Assembly (NCBI GenBank): GCA_947311845.1
Contig: CAMZMU010000096.1
Span: 11,622,910 to 11,686,909 of the forward strand
Reading direction: 5' to 3'
Source: Poa pratensis
Lineage: Eukaryota > Streptophyta > Magnoliopsida > Poales > Poaceae
DNA length: 64,000 nucleotides
A program made the translations under genes and the position numbers. The notes beneath the pieces were generated by a model that had not been told where the DNA came from, made no database searches, and worked only from the letters and a program-made list of their open reading frames with translations. Positions 18,578-31,975 of the stretch are shown here, piece after piece; positions within the stretch are counted from its first letter, which is position 1; each line of letters begins with the position of its first letter.

Positions 18578-21500
18578 TCACCTCCTGCCAAACCTCCCGC
18601 CGCCACCTCCCCTGCCTCTCCCACCGAAACTGCCTCGGCCACCACCACCGCCGCCAAATCTCCTGCCACCACGGTTGCCACCACCGTAGCCGCGGCCACC
18701 ACCCCTTGACTGCTGCTCCCTCTCTTGCAAGGCTGGCAGTTCCTTCACTTCATCGAGTGTCACACCAGCTGCGTTCTCTGCGCCTGCAGGGAATCATCAA
18801 GCAGTTTTGAGTGAGGCCATGGTATACCCAAATATACAAAAGGGATGGAACCTCTGCTTTATAAATATAAATTTTCACTACACTAGTCAAATGATATTTA
18901 AATGGTATACCTGTAAGATAATCTTGAACCTCTGCTGAAGGAACATCAAATACAGCGCCTCTACCATCAGCGGTAAGGGCTACACCCTGTACATTTGAAA
19001 GTCTATCCTCTGGCATGAACCTTTTCAAGGTAGAAAGAACATACCTGCACACGTAATACATTTTTTAGTCTCAGAAAAAGATCCAGCTCTATATAAGACC
19101 AAAATACCAGCAACTGGGACTCTTAGTTACTCACGATGGTGTATACATCGTGCTGCCAGTTGTAAGCTGCAATGTAGTACAGTTCTCCATAGAAGAGAGC
19201 AAAGATCTCTTCTTTATGTCCGTGTAGCCCTAAGAAATACAATTCATGTTAGTACCCGATTAACAGCAAGCATGGCAATACAAATATAAAACGAGAAACA
19301 AACTTACAACTGCCTTTGCAAGGGCCTTGGCTAGTAGATCGACTGCTGACATGCTGGAAGAGCTTAACAGCTCCTCTGCTTGTTGACGGAAAACAGGAAT
19401 AACACTGCATTGCATCCAGCAACATAGTTAATGGCACTATTCAATCCAACACAGAATCTGTTATACCAGGCATAAACTAATCAGACTATATTACCTGTCA
19501 GACACACTTGCAATGGCATCTGCTGCTTCATTGCCAGCAGATTGTGCCACGTCGCTGGGCTGTGGCGCGGATACATGTTCAAACTTCACCCCAGACTCCC
19601 TCTCTATTCTGGTCAAACTGTATTTATATCTGGGTTCAAAAAGCATGACAGCAATGCCAGTATTTCCTGCTCTCCCTGTCCGACCTGACCGGTGTATGTA
19701 AGCTTCAACATCCTTTGGAGGCTCACACTAGAGATTTGGAATATATCATATCAGTGAGCTGCTTGCATAGTTCTTAGCAAAGTTAAATCAACTGCAGAAA
19801 ATGGCATACCTGAATGATAAGCTGCACATCATTAATATCAAGGCCTCGCGCTGCCACATTTGTAGCAACCAAAACAAGGAACTTCCCGCTTCTGAATCCA
19901 GCAATAACCACCTATAAAATCATCCAGTAATCAGTATACACTAGAATAGTTGTGTTTGACAGTTACAAGCACATTACAAATGAATCAAGACTCTGATATA
20001 GAATCTAAGTCAACAGGGCACAGGTCATAACGTACACAATAGGGCTTCTATTGCATCAAAAGAAGAACAATGTTCCAGATAATAAATCAGAACATGGTAA
20101 CAACATGACTTCAGCAACTATAGGGGAATTCAATGCTAAATTAGGAGTTGAAAAGTTTGCTTGCACGGAGAACATGCCTTTTTTTCTTACACCATGAGTG
20201 GGACAAATAGAGTAAGGCCATAATGGTCAAAACAGAATCACTTACTTCACGTTGAGCTTGCGCAATATCTCCATGCAAGGCACGGGATCCAGGAATCAAG
20301 CCAGACAGCTCAGATGCAGAATCTTTTGTCTCAGTGAAAATAATGGTTCGCCCTCCACTGAAACCAAATGTAAAATTATAGTACAAACTAGGGAGAATTG
20401 TGTTAGTGTAGAACAAGAATATTTTATCGAAGTACATACTGGCTATAGCATCGAATGATGTCCGGAATAACTCGTTGCTTGCAGCACGGTTGCAAGGAAG
20501 AGCAAGATGCCTGACAGATGCACTAGCTTTCATTTTCTCGTTGCCAACAAGATCAACAGTCTTCTTGTCAGCTTTCAGGAACCTCATTGAGAGCTGTGAT
20601 CATTCAAGAGTATAGTCAGTCCACGTGCTCATTCAACAAGATTAGCAACATGGATAACATTTTTGGTCGAAGTGGTTCATACCTTCTTTACCCACTCTGG
20701 TAGAGTAGCACTGAACAGAAGTGTCTGTACTTTTGTAACATCCTCAACCTTGCCTGTTTAAAACAACAAAGGTATTTAGAGAAAACAGGCAAGCAAGTGA
20801 CAATGTAAGTAAGGTATTCCATTTGTCACTCCATACAGAGAAGCGGCTCAACAAAACTAAAACACAAGTATATATAACCATGAGAACTCAAGAGACAAGA
20901 ACTGAACAAAAGTCTAGTACTAGGGATGTGGGCGTACCAAGAATAAGCTCGACATCGTCAACAAATCCCATGTTAAGCATTTCATCAGCTTCATCAAGGA
21001 CACGGAATTTCAGGGACTTACAATTGAGTGTTCCCTTGACAATCAAATCCTGGGGAAGAGAGAGATACCACGAACATGAGAACAAAGTTATAGATCTAGT
21101 GAACTAGGGACCAACAGAGAAAAAGAATACCTTGACACGGCCAGGAGTCCCAACAACAATGTCAACTCCCTTCCTCAGGGCCATTTCTTGAGGACGATAA
21201 GGAGAGCCTCCATAAGCACAGCACGTAGAAAGCCCAAATGCTCCGCCATAATACTCAAAGTCTGCGTGCACCTGAAATTTTATTTTGGGATAGTGAGAAT
21301 AGTGCTTAAATATTTATCTTTCTCAACTATCAGACAGCATCACTGTACCTGATTGGCTAGCTCTCTGGTAGGTAGCAGAACCAAAACACTGGGAAGCCTG
21401 CCGTAACCGGTGTTTCGGGTTGCCTTGTGTGGCCCATTAACCAATGACTCCAATATAGGGAGAACAAAAGCCAGCGTTTTGCCCTATAATCAACATATTT

Positions 21501-22497
21501 TAGTCGGCTATCCAAAGTTTTCAGCACATCAACATCAACAAAAAGATAAAAACTGATATTCCTCATAGCTAGGGCCGGAAAGGTATTACTTTTTCAGGGT
21601 CAGCATAGCAAAAATGATAATCCATGGAATTCTGCTCATGAATTTGCGAAGTGTCCGTCGTAAATTAGATGTTACTTGTATCAAATTCTGGTCATGATTA
21701 TATAAAATTCACTCAGCAGGGATTTACTTTCCAGGGTTAGCGTACCAAACATGATCAGTCCCTAATCCATGGAATTCTGCTCATGATCATACTTTCAAAC
21801 AGTGCAAGCAATGCCATTAGGTTTATCCCTATCTCGAATTTACGAGTGTCCTAAATTAGATGTCATTTAGATAAAAATCTGGACTTGATCATACAACATT
21901 CACTCAGCAAGCTCGCAACTAGATCTAAACGCAGAGGATAACACTAACTGACAAACCACAAGGGCCACTAGGTCATAAACATATCGAACGAGCCACAGAA
22001 AACGGGAGGATCATCTCACTCACCTGTCCAGTGCGCGCGCGGCCGACGAGGTCGTTGCCGTCCAGGAGGAGGCTGAAGGTGGTGGCCTGGATGGGGAACA
22101 GGGCGTTGATGCCCTTGGCCCTGAGCTTCTGCTTGAGGGGCTCGGCAATCCGGAAGTTGTCGAGCGCGTTGGGGTCGGCGGGCTCGTCCTCGCCGCTGGC
22201 GGTGAGCTCCCCGTCGTCGTTCCCCTCCTCCTCCTCTGCCTCAACCTTCTTGGCCTTCTTCTCCTTCTTGGCCTTCTTGGACGTAGGCTCCGTCTCGGAG
22301 CTTGTGCTGCTTTTCTCCTCGTCGGAGGAGGAGGGCGCCTTGGCCTTGCGCTTCTTCTCCTTCTTCTCCTTCTTGCCCGAGGAAGCGGCGGCGGCGGCGG
22401 CCTCGGCCTCAGCGGCCTTGAGCTGCTTGCGCTTGGCCTTCTTGGAGGCGGAGTCGTCGACTGCCATGGGCTCGGGGACGGCGGCGATGGAAGGCAT
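18578..22497 (-). CDS. RH7: DEAD-box RNA helicase RH7/PRH75 type, one frameshift
   Basis: Thirteen exons: 22497-22024, 21483-21349, 21271-21131, 21049-20938, 20753-20683, 20593-20440, 20357-20246, 19911-19810, 19727-19495, 19404-19308, 19229-19135, 19044-18911, 18783-18578, all with GT-AG introns. The Lys/Glu-rich N-terminus looks nuclear/nucleolar. Helicase motifs follow in order: [71 protein letters not shown] and [10 protein letters not shown]. Then come a GUCT domain and a Gly/Arg-rich RGG tail. This layout is the RH7/PRH75 family, ATP-dependent nucleolar helicases in rRNA processing. Exon 6 lacks one base near 20482-20490: CNRAA continues in one frame, [10 protein letters not shown] in the next. 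With one base added the CDS is 2067 nt (688 residues). This is either a sequence error or a true lesion. Confidence 0.88.
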
Positions 22498-22929
22498 CGA
22501 CGGGGGAGAACGTGTGGCGGCGGCGAGAGGCTGGCGAGGGATGCGCAGCCGGGAAAGAGGGGAAGGGAGGTTCGGCGTCTCGAGGTTTATGTAGGAACGG
22601 AGCGGTGGAAGAAACCCTAGGGCGGTGAGTCACTGACAGGTGGGGACCAGCTTCTTTGGCGGAGGTGGTGACAGGTGGGGCGCCGCCGGCCGAGCGATGG
22701 AGATATTTTGGTTGCGGGAGGGAAGCGTGGCCGTTGCGGAAGTGTCCACCGTGGAAAGCGTGGACCTGTCCTGGCTAGAGTGGTTCCTGGGCTGGGCCTG
22801 GACATTACCGACTTTGTTTGGGCCAGCCTGATCGACTCATGGCTGAGTAGGCGAACGAACCGCATTCGCTCTTCTTCCAACAACCACAGGCCCAATTTTT
22901 GAGAAACAACCACAGACCGTTATAAGTTA
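22498..22929. other. Helicase 5' UTR and promoter
   Basis: GC-rich near the start codon, becoming ordinary upstream. No obvious TATA box, which is common for housekeeping helicases. No other gene seen. Confidence 0.4.
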
Positions 22930-23300
22930 TAACTGGCCATGGGAAGCCCGGCCCGATCCAAAATTCCAGGGTCTGGACCGCCATGGGTGGGCCTGAGAAT
23001 TCGGCCCGAATGTCGCATGGACCTGGGCTTTGCATATTGACGTTTTCATGAAGCAGCCCGGCCCGAGACCCAAAAGCCCGATGGGATTTTACACTCATGG
23101 GAGGGCCTAGGCCTGAAATATAGGCCCGAAAGTCAGATGGGGCCGGGCCTGGGATTTTGCCCATGGACTTTTTTAGGCCCGGCTCGGCCCATGGCCAGGT
23201 ATACTCCTAGTCCTAGTGGCTGCTTATCTCAAAAAAAAATCCTAGTGGCTGCTTATCTAAAAAAAACTCCTAGTGGCTGCTTGCACTCAAAAAATAAAGA
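22930..23300. repeat. GGCCC-rich repeat and a three-copy short repeat
   Basis: 22940-23200 repeats GGCCCGGCCCGA- and GGCCCGAA-type phrases in both orientations, a common grass non-coding repeat style. At 23211-23290 the phrase CCTAGTGGCTGCTTATCT plus an A-rich run occurs three times in tandem (third copy CCTAGTGGCTGCTTGCACT). No coding sequence. Confidence 0.6.
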
Positions 23301-24226
23301 AATACAGGTAGTGGAAAGATGGGACAAACTCTCATAAGTATAGATTCATCCATTTATGTAAAATGCATTTAAATACATTATCAAATATCAAAACAATTCA
23401 AACAAAAATTTCAAGTGTTCATTCGAACATTCTATGTTTGCAAAAGTTTCGGCGTGTTGGGTGTGTGCGTGCACATCCGTGTTAGGTGTGTATGTGTGTG
23501 GTTGACGCGGCATGTTTTCTATGTGCGATGTGTGGATGGCAGAGTGCGGCGTTTGTGTGGCCTAGTCCAAAGTTGTTTTGTTGTTCGCATGTGTGCCGCA
23601 ATGCCACCAACTCAATTTCTTGCACAAATGTCTGAATGTTAGAATTGCCTGCATGTCAGTATATGCACAAATAAATATGGTTATGCCCAGTTTTTATGTA
23701 TGCTCGAACAGCATATTGTATACCCAATCTTACTCTCTTAGATAGCCAAAATCAGTTTGGTACCCAAAACATGGGTATGCTCTTAGAGATGCTATTATAG
23801 CATGTAACATTTGTTTGTTGATGCATCACGTAGGAAAAAAAGATAACACGTAGCTTTTAGAGTTGATGTTTTTTCTTTTCCTTTTCTCCATTGATTAAAA
23901 ACTGTGACTAGACGATGCGTCACGGTTGTGAAGTCCTCCATTATACCGCTACTATCCATGCCTGCTTATTCAGATGGGGCATGAGGGGTGTCGTGATTAG
24001 GTCAAAGTGAGAGTATAGACCCACCGTACATGCAGTTCAATACACGTTGTTGGTCTGCCTAATTTGAAAGTGGCCATGTTTTTCCATCTCCTTACTCACT
24101 CGGTTGGTTTCCTTCCACGACACGACGTGTCTTCCTCATTCCACTTCATACACACATTGACCTCTCCATCCCAGGAAACAGTCACGCGCACGAGGAGACG
24201 AATGTTTGACCGAGGAAAAACTAGTG
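23301..24226. other. Intergenic, nothing recognised
   Basis: AT-rich, with a GTGTG-rich patch at 23450-23600. No transposon ends or credible reading frames. Confidence 0.35.
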
Positions 24227-24712
24227 CTTATTTGAGGAGGGGCATTGTTTTGTGGAACAACGTTAAAAAACAAATACACCCCTCTCACAAAATTGAGGTA
24301 GTATTAGTTATTTATACTAAATATTTTACTTCATATATCCGTCCATAAAAAAATAACTAACAAAATTAACAACATAGTATTGTCATTAAATTTTAATATA
24401 TTATGTTATTTGTTATATAATTTTAAACTATGACCATAAATAGATATTTACATTGAATTTAACTATCTATTCAATATTTATATGTGCTACTCTTGTTATA
24501 CATCACCTTCGATAAACTTTCACTAACTCAGGTCTCTCCAGATTCGAGAAAAATAAAACTAAAGCTATGCCTCCATATATTAGTATTTGTCATCCACATG
24601 ACGAGTACTATATATGTACATGTTATATTCCCATTAAATATATGGCACAAATATCTAAAGATTGTTCTCTCATAAATATCTGAATAAGGTTTTATAATGC
24701 ATATTTGTAACA
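24227..24712. repeat. Dispersed ~490-bp repeat, copy 1
   Basis: Parallels 58712-59225 along its whole length. Shared text includes TATTTGAGGAGGGGCA, AACATAGTATTGTC, CATTAAATATATGGCACAAAT (first 20 bases as in the second copy) and the final AATGCAT. The copies are roughly 75-80% alike by eye, in the same orientation. No terminal repeats or coding capacity recognised, so the class is unknown. Confidence 0.7.
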
Positions 24713-25981
24713 CCCCAACTTTGCACCGCTGTGTTAAGGTGGTATTCTCCGTGTATGCACCCCAGTATATGGCACTATATGTGGACATACACATTGAAGT
24801 CACGACAATATGCTCAAAGGGCTACAAATGGTGTACAAGGCCTTTTGGACATGGCCAAATTAGTGACAAGCGTGACATATTTACTATTAAATGGAAGTTC
24901 GTACGTTGTTACATCGCTTGGCGTGATCTACCCCGCCCGCTCGTTGCTTCTCGATCGTTCCCTCACGCAACATACCCATCTCGGATGACCATCCTGCCAA
25001 AGAACACATCCCCAACCAAATTGTTGTATGTACGCTCAACCCACACCGACGAACTCCTCGCACTGCCCACGCCATCCACAACCCACGCCGCCGCACTGCC
25101 CGGACGAGGATGCCGCCACCGCCGTCGCCCACCACTGTCATCATCGATGCTTGTTCAGCGGCCTGAAGCGCTCGAAAACAGCCACAAAGGTTGATCGCCG
25201 TCCTCCCAGATCTGAGGGAATCCCCCCCCCCCCCCACACCAGGCGGGGCCTCCGTCAACCACGACAATGGGGTTCTTCTTCTCCTGCTCGTTGCTCATCG
25301 ACTTTCCCTCGCGCAACATACTAGGTCGATGCCCTCACACCAGCCGAACCGGTGCCGCCACATCCTAACCCTCAGGCCAACGCACCCTACGACCCATGCC
25401 CTTTTGGTAACACAACTGAAGGCTTGACGACGTACTAGGCCAACGTCCTTCCCATTAAGACAACGACGGTGTGCTTGCTAAGTTCAGATTAGTGGCCTTA
25501 TGTGATCGACCTTGCTGATAATTGGAAGAGGTGTTTATTTAATCAAGTTCCATCAAACATAATGCAACCGACATGGCTAGTGTATGATACTCCCACTATG
25601 GTCTAAAATGAATCACACATTTGTATCACAAACAATCAAAGCAATTGAATTATATATAGCAATCACGTGAATATTAGTAAATATATCAAAAGGCCAAAGA
25701 GTTGATCGTGAGGCACAAGACATGGCAGAGATCGATTACAAAATAGATAGAAAATAAAGTTAAATTTGCGGAAAGCATATACTTCAACCCACCGAGATAG
25801 GACCAGATGGTTTCACTAAGGACGAGAAATCAATGTAAATGAATGCGTTTACTACCATTGGGAGAGCAAGCCTCACCAGAATAAAGTACTCGTAAGGGAA
25901 AACACACATGGTAAAAAGAAGACATCCCTCGGTTCGGAAATTCTCCTATATGATGTTTTCAACAAAGAAGCGACATAGAAG
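24713..25981. other. Intergenic flank of the gypsy insertion
   Basis: No recognisable gene. A phrase of ~40 bp around TCGTTGCTTCTCGATCGTTC CCTCACGCAACATAC (near 24943) recurs in altered form near 25282 (TCGTTGCTCATCGACTTTCC). A C homopolymer lies at ~25220. The gypsy target site begins at 25982. Confidence 0.35.
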
Positions 25982-25986
25982 ACGTC

Positions 25987-26438
25987 TGTCGTGGGGTCAC
26001 TCTTCGACTACCCCACGGTGGGGGTACCTGGGTCACGCCAAGCCCATCAACCTTATGACGAGGGCCCAAGGAAGGCCCAAGGAGGACGACGTGCGGCCCA
26101 AGATAGTCGACGCTAGGTCATGCGACCCCGCCATGCTTGTAAGCGCCATCGGCACCGTTCACCTGAGACCTAGCCTACCATATAAAGGCTAGGAGGGTCC
26201 TTCGTCTAGGGTACGCTCATAGCCGCCACACAAACCCTAGCGAGATTGCCATCTCGCCATTGTAGCCACAACTCACCATCAATAACCAGACAAGCAGGAA
26301 GTAGGGTGTTATCCTCCGGGAGCCTGAACCTGGGTAAACGCCTTGCTTGTCAGCCGTCGTGATCACCAGCGCTCATCTCTCTCCCCTCAATCAACCCGGG
26401 GTACACAACCCAGGGATTTGCCGAGTCCACCCTCGTCA
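25987..26438 (+). repeat. 5' LTR of the gypsy element, 452 bp
   Basis: Starts TGTCGTGGGGTCAC and ends CCTCGTCA. A TATA box (CATATAAAGG, about 26179) is the likely promoter of the genomic RNA. A primer-site-like sequence, TTGGCGCCGTCTGTGGGA, follows within two bases (26440-26457), as usual for this lineage. Confidence 0.95.
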
Positions 26439-26476
26439 ATTGGCGCCGTCTGTGGGAAAGAACGAGCGCTGGAATC

Positions 26477-29400
26477 ATGGTCGCACCGGCTCCATCAACT
26501 TTGAAGACCGACGTCTGCATCACCAAGGAGCCAATCTGCTTCGGCTCCTTCGAGTACACCTTCCACCCGCCGGCCCACCGCTCGGTGTACGCCGATCTGC
26601 ACGTAGGTATGTGCCTCACCTTCGGTACCATGCACTACTTCGTAGACAGCTGTGGAGTACTCAGATCCACGGCGATCGCACCGCCGCGGTGGTGGCACCC
26701 GCATCTGCCGCGGCTGCGCCAACCACGCCCCCACCTGCTGCGGAGATCGCATCTGCTGCGACTGCGGCGACAGCATCTTCGACTGCTGAGAAGATCGCGT
26801 CCGCCTCGACTACTCCGACCGCCTCCGCTGCGGCAGAGATCGCGCCCAACGCGGCCGCGCCATCAGCGTCTCCGGCTACCACGGAGATCGCATCTGCTAC
26901 GACTACGTCGACCACCTCGTCGACCACCGCGCGGATCGAGTCTACTTCGACTACCTCGATCGCGTCGCTGGCAAGGCCAAGATCTACGTCAACTTCGACT
27001 ACGTCGACCACGCCTTCGCGCGCAACGAAGGTCGCGCCGTTCTCATCCACGCCACTCGCGTCTCCATCGACTCGCAAGATCGTCAACAAGCCAATCGCGC
27101 CCACGTCGACGACAGCGACATCACTCCTCACGTCCGCGGCGAAGGTCGCGAAACTCCAGGGAAGGAGCCTCGGCGGCGACTGTGGTGTCCACCACGTCGC
27201 ACCCATTTTCAGCTCCGAGCACGGCTCGGACGAAGGAAGCAGCAGTGGCAGCTCCCGTCCCACTGCCCAGATCTACCCCGCGCAAGTCTTCATGATCGGC
27301 CAGAGGCCGCAGGGCAACGACGACGAACCCGCATACCCACTGGAGGTGGTCATGCCGGACCAGGTGACGCGACTCACCATCACCCGCGACATGGCAATCA
27401 AAGCCCTGAAGCACGTCGAGGACGGCACATACCCCCCACCGGATGCACCCCGGGAGGACCTTATGGCGGTCCAGTACCTGCTGCGGAAGGAAGGCGAACG
27501 ACTCCGCGCAGAGAAGGCCGAGCTCCTCCGACGCAAGGAGGAGGCCGACGCGTCGAGCGCCAGGAGGGCCGCTTACTCGTTCACTGCCTCAACAGAGGTC
27601 TCGCAAGGAGCAAGGCGCCACAGAGCCCGCGTGCCCCTGATGACGGAGGTCGACCGCGCTAGAGTCACCCGCAACCTCGAGTCATCATACATAGAAGACG
27701 CAGACGGAATACCCGTCCCCAAGACACCCGGAGCCGCACTCATGGCAGTCGAAACATACCTGCGGCTGACACAGCCGCCTGAGGGCGACTCGCGCGCTCT
27801 CCTCCACAAGCAGCAGATCATGTCTATCAAGGCACTCGAAGACGCACTGGTAAACAAGGCGCCGACAGAAAAAGCGCGAGAAGATCGAGATCGCCGCGAC
27901 CACGAGCCCGCAGCACTCGCAGCCCCGGCGACAAGACAACTGCGACAACCGCAGCCAGGTGAAGACCTCCGCAACGTCATCACACAAAGGACGGTAGACC
28001 GCAGCCGCATCCAGCGGCCGGTCAGCACGTCCAACTTCGACTACGACCGCAACGACGGCGACTACGAGCCGTGCGGCGCCGCATGCTTCAGCTTCAACAT
28101 ACGCGACACAAGAATGCCCAAGGGCTTCAAGCTCACGGCAGAAGCAGTCAAGTACGACGGGAAGCAGGACCCAAGACTCTGGCTAGAAGACTACCTCATA
28201 GCCTGCAGCTGCCAGGGCGGTACTTCGACTACGGCCATGCAGTACATCCAGCTGATGCTCACGGGCTCTGCACGGGTGGCTCAACACTCAACCCAAGAAC
28301 GCCTTCAGGACGTGGGACGAGTTCGCGGAAGCCTTCGTTAAATCCTTCCTGGGACGTACTCGAGACCGACGACGTTCGTCGAGTACAAGCATGCAAGCAA
28401 GGACGAGACGAGCCGCTCCGGTCATACATCCAGCGTTGGACCTTGCTCCGCAACACCATGGAGACCACCTCGGAGGACCGAGTGATGGATGCCTTCATGC
28501 ACGGCGTCTCCCGCCGCGACCTCCGCGAGGAGTTTGGTAGGCTCCGGCCGAAAAACATGATCGAGGTCATGAAGATAGCAAACCAGTGGGCAGACGGAGA
28601 GGACTCGGTCCGCAATAGTTCACACTACTCCCCGAAGGACGAAGCCGGACCAAGCAACTGGCGAGAAGGGCGCCACAAGAAGAAGCCGCGTTACAACGGC
28701 AACGACTCAATCGAGCTAGTAGCGGCGGGATTCCAAACCCCCCGTGAGGATGAAGCGCGCGACAGCAGTCGCCAATACAGCCATGCACAGTACAGTCGAA
28801 GCGGCGGGGACCAGAGTCGCCAATACAGCCAGGGGCAGTACAACCGAAGCGGCGGCAGCAACTACCGCAGCGACGGAGGCCATAAACGCGAGTGGCAGAA
28901 ACGCACACTAAGCCCAGCGGAAGAGCTGGAACAACCCTGCAGGCACCACATGTTCAGGAACCCGGAAACGGGCAAGTGGGGATCCAACCACCTGTTGAAG
29001 GACTGTCGAAAGGCACGTAAAATATACGAAGCCATGCAGAAGATAGTCACTCCAGCACCCGCAGCGCAGCCAGCCGCGCAGCTGGCCATCCAGGCAGCGC
29101 CCGCACCCGCAGTCGCCAATCCAGCACAGGCGGCGGGAGCCTTTCTGCAGCAGCAGCAGCAGCCGCAGCAAGATGCCCCACCGGTGATCCAGGACGCATA
29201 TCCAGCGGCACGCGGACAACTCAACATGATACAGAAGGGGCGCCCCTCAAACAGGACCCAGAAGATTATCACTCGCCAAGTTTTCCAAGCCATCACCTGT
29301 CCACCTGCAGTACCCGACTACCTGAGAGGGTCAGAGACACCAATCACTTCTCCAGAGCAGATCACCCGCCTGCAGTACCACGACCCGGGCACGCCGCTCT
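26477..29400 (+). pseudogene. gag: gag of the gypsy element, frameshifted
   Basis: The first ATG after the primer site (26477) opens MVAPAPSTLKTDVCITKEP. The frame then changes into a long Ala/Ser/Thr-rich region, a part with VTRLTITRDMAIKALKHVED, and the gag core (RMPKGFKLTAEAVKYDGKQD; WLNTQPKNAFRTWDEFAEAF; RDLREEFGRLRPKNMIEVM). Near the end is CRHHMFRNPETGKWGSNHLL followed by KDC, an atypical Cys/His cluster in place of a standard knuckle. At least three frame changes (near 26660, 28260-28340 and 29385) separate segments that belong together. The product would be the structural capsid protein, but this copy cannot make it whole. Confidence 0.8.
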
Positions 29401-30016
29401 GGTAGTCGAAGCTCTGATCGGAGATTACACCCTGAAAAAGGTGTTCATGGATGGAGGCAGTGGCATTAACATCATCTTTGCCGACACCCTCAGAAGGATA
29501 AACAGACCAACGACGGACTTGGCGGCATCAGAGACCACCTTCCATGGCATAGTACCAGGGCAAGCAGTCACGCCCATGGGAACGATCACACTCGACGTCA
29601 TCTTCGGCACACCCGAAAACTTCAAGAGGGAGTCGATCGACTTCGAGGTAGTCGACTGGAAGTCGCAGTACCACGCGATACTCGGGCGCCCAACCTTCGC
29701 CAGATTCATGGCGATACCTCACTACGCCTACCTCATGCTCAAGATGCCTGGACCCAAGGGCGTCATCACGGTGCACGGCGACTTCGACCGCTCCAACAGC
29801 TGCGACCGCGAGTTCAGCAAGATCTCCGAATTCTTCGGAGTCGAAGAGCACTTCGAGGCAATGGCAGTCGACAACGACAAGACCATCTTCCCAGCCCGCA
29901 AGAAACCAGCCAAGGACGCTGCCTTCAACGCGGCTGACGACACAACGACCCATCAGGTCCACCCGACTGACGCCAGCAAGACGGTCAAAGTATCGTCGAG
30001 TCTGACTCCCGCATAG
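29401..30016 (+). pseudogene. pro: Gypsy protease region, ended by an in-frame TAG
   Basis: ALVVEALIGDYTLKKVFMDG then GSGINIIFADTLRRI contains the D-x-G-S-type active site of retroviral-like aspartic proteases (MDGGSGINI). It cleaves the polyprotein. The frame continues to TAG at 30014-30016, directly before EGALVEFLRENWRIFAW, which should be continuous with it. Related elements commonly have Gln there, so CAG to TAG is likely. The region also enters by a frame change from gag near 29385. Confidence 0.8.
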
Positions 30017-31975
30017 GAAGGCGCGCTCGTCGAGTTTCTACGTGAGAACTGGAGAATCTTCGCATGGCAACCCTCTGACATGCCAGGAATACCCAGGAAC
30101 CTCGCCGAGCACTCCTTAAAGGTCCACAAGGACGCCAGACCCGTCAAACAGGCCATGCGACGCTTTTCCGGGCCCAAGCGAGACGAAATCAGCAGAGAAA
30201 TCGATCGACTGCTGAATGCCAAGTTCATCCGAGAGATCAAGGACTCGGACTGGGTCGCCAACCCAGTCCTAGTGGAGAAGAAGAAGACGAAGAAACTCCG
30301 CATGTGCGTCGACTTCACCGCCCTCAACAAATGCTGCCCCAAGGACCATTTCCCGCTCCCGCGGATAGATCAGATCATCGACTCGACTGCAGGCTGCGAA
30401 CGCCTGTCCTTCCTGGACGCCTACTCAGGTTACCAGCAGATCAGACTGAACGTCGACGATGAGGAGAAGACAGCATTCATCACACCCGACGGCGTTTTCT
30501 GCTACCAGACGATGCCCTTCGGGTTGAAGAACGCTGGTGCCACGTACCAGCGCACAATGCAAGCATGCCTCAAAGGGCTCATCGGGCAGATCGTCCAAGT
30601 CTACGTCGACGACATCGTCGTCACCACCCGCAAGGAGGACACCCTCATCGCCGACCTCCGCAAGGTCTTCGCCGCCCTCGACGAGTATCAGATCAAGCTG
30701 AACCCAGACAAGTGTGTCTTCGGCGTGCCAGCCGGAGAACTGCTTGGGTACCTCGTCTCTGCAAGAGGAATCGAAGCCAACCCTGAGAAGGTGCAAAACA
30801 TACTCGCAATGCCAGCACCGACCAAGCTTCACGAGGTGCAACGCCTAGCCGGCCGAGTCGCAGCTCTCAGCCGGTTCATAAGTAAGTTGGGAGAAAAGGC
30901 CCTGCCTTTCTACCAACTGATGAAAAAGACAGACAAGTTCGAGTGGACAGAAGAAGCGCAAGTCGCGTTCGACCAACTCAAGAAAACACTCACGACTTCC
31001 CCAGTACTGGTGGCTCCACTGGAGAACGAGCCGCTATACCTCTACGTGTCAGCCACAAACAGGGTGGTCAGCACGGTACTCGTAGTCGAACGAGAAGAAG
31101 AAGGCACACCACCCTGTCAGCGACCTGTCTACTACCTCAGCGAGGTGCTGACCCTGTCCAAGCAGCGCTACCCGCACTACCAGAAGCTGGCCTACGGAGT
31201 TTTCATGACTTCAAGGAAAGTAATCCATTACTTCTCCGAGCACCCGATCACGGTGGTAAGCTCCTCCGGGCTCTCCGACATCCTGACCAACCAATGCGCG
31301 ACAGGACGAGTCGCTAAGTGGGTCGTCGAGCTAGGACCCTGGGGGCTGAAATACGCTCACCCGAAGTCAATCAAGGCCCAAGTGCTCCCAGAATTCACCA
31401 CCGAGTGGATAGAGGCCCAGCTGCCAGATGTCCCCGACCTGTCCAACGCATGGACAATGTACTTCGACGGCTCCAAAAAGTTCAGATCAGCCGGGGCAGG
31501 AGTCATCCTCATCTCCCCCAAAGGCGACAAGCTGAAGTACGTGCTACAGATGGACTTCCCAACACCCTCCAACAACGAGGCTGAGTACGAAGCCCTAATC
31601 CATGGCATGCGAATGGCCAAGAACTGCGGCGCCACTCACCTCATGATCTACGGCGACTCCTACCTCGTCGTGCAGCAAACCATGAAGGCCTGTGACGCCA
31701 TCGCCGACAACATGATCGCCTACAGAGACCTGTACAACCAGCTGGAGGGCACCTTCGACGGCTGCGAGTTGCGGCACATCGGCCGCGAAAGCAACGAGGA
31801 AGCCGACGCCCTCGCCAACCTGGGCTCAGACAAGGCGCAGGTGCCACCGGCGTCTTCCTTGAGCGCATCACGCAGCGGTCTGTCAAACTTCGACCCACGC
31901 CCGGATCCTCCACACCATCAACGAGCACTACCGACCCGCCAGGCAAAGAGAAGGAGCCAATGGAGGTTCTGCTAA
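30017..31975 (+). pseudogene. pol: Gypsy reverse transcriptase and dual RNase H
   Basis: A continuous frame from 30017 to 31972. RT landmarks are LRMCVDFTALNKCCPKDHFP, LSFLDAYSGYQQIRL, TMPFGLKNAGATYQ and VYVDDIVVT (catalytic YVDD). The native RNase H region follows (PVYYLSEVLTLSKQRYPHYQ). Then a second, plant/archaeal-like RNase H shows MYFDGSKKFRSAGAGVIL, NNEAEYEALIHGM, YGDSYLVV and HIGRESNEEADALANL. The duplicated RNase H is diagnostic of the Tat lineage. This is the best-preserved part of the element. It ends in a frame change at 31950-31975, so integrase is out of frame. Confidence 0.88.

Noticed and set aside
22020..22594. Plus-strand open frame opposite helicase exon 1
   Set aside because: Ser/Leu-rich mirror of the Lys/Glu-rich N-terminus, with no family resemblance.
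26661..28034. Antisense frames over gag
   Set aside because: Val/Asp-rich mirror frames of an Ala/Ser/Thr-rich protein; the known antisense gene of this lineage lies at 39072-42799 instead.
30014..30016. The TAG between protease and RT as a programmed readthrough signal
   Set aside because: Possible in principle, but the element carries several other stops and frame slips and the codon fits a simple CAG-to-TAG change.
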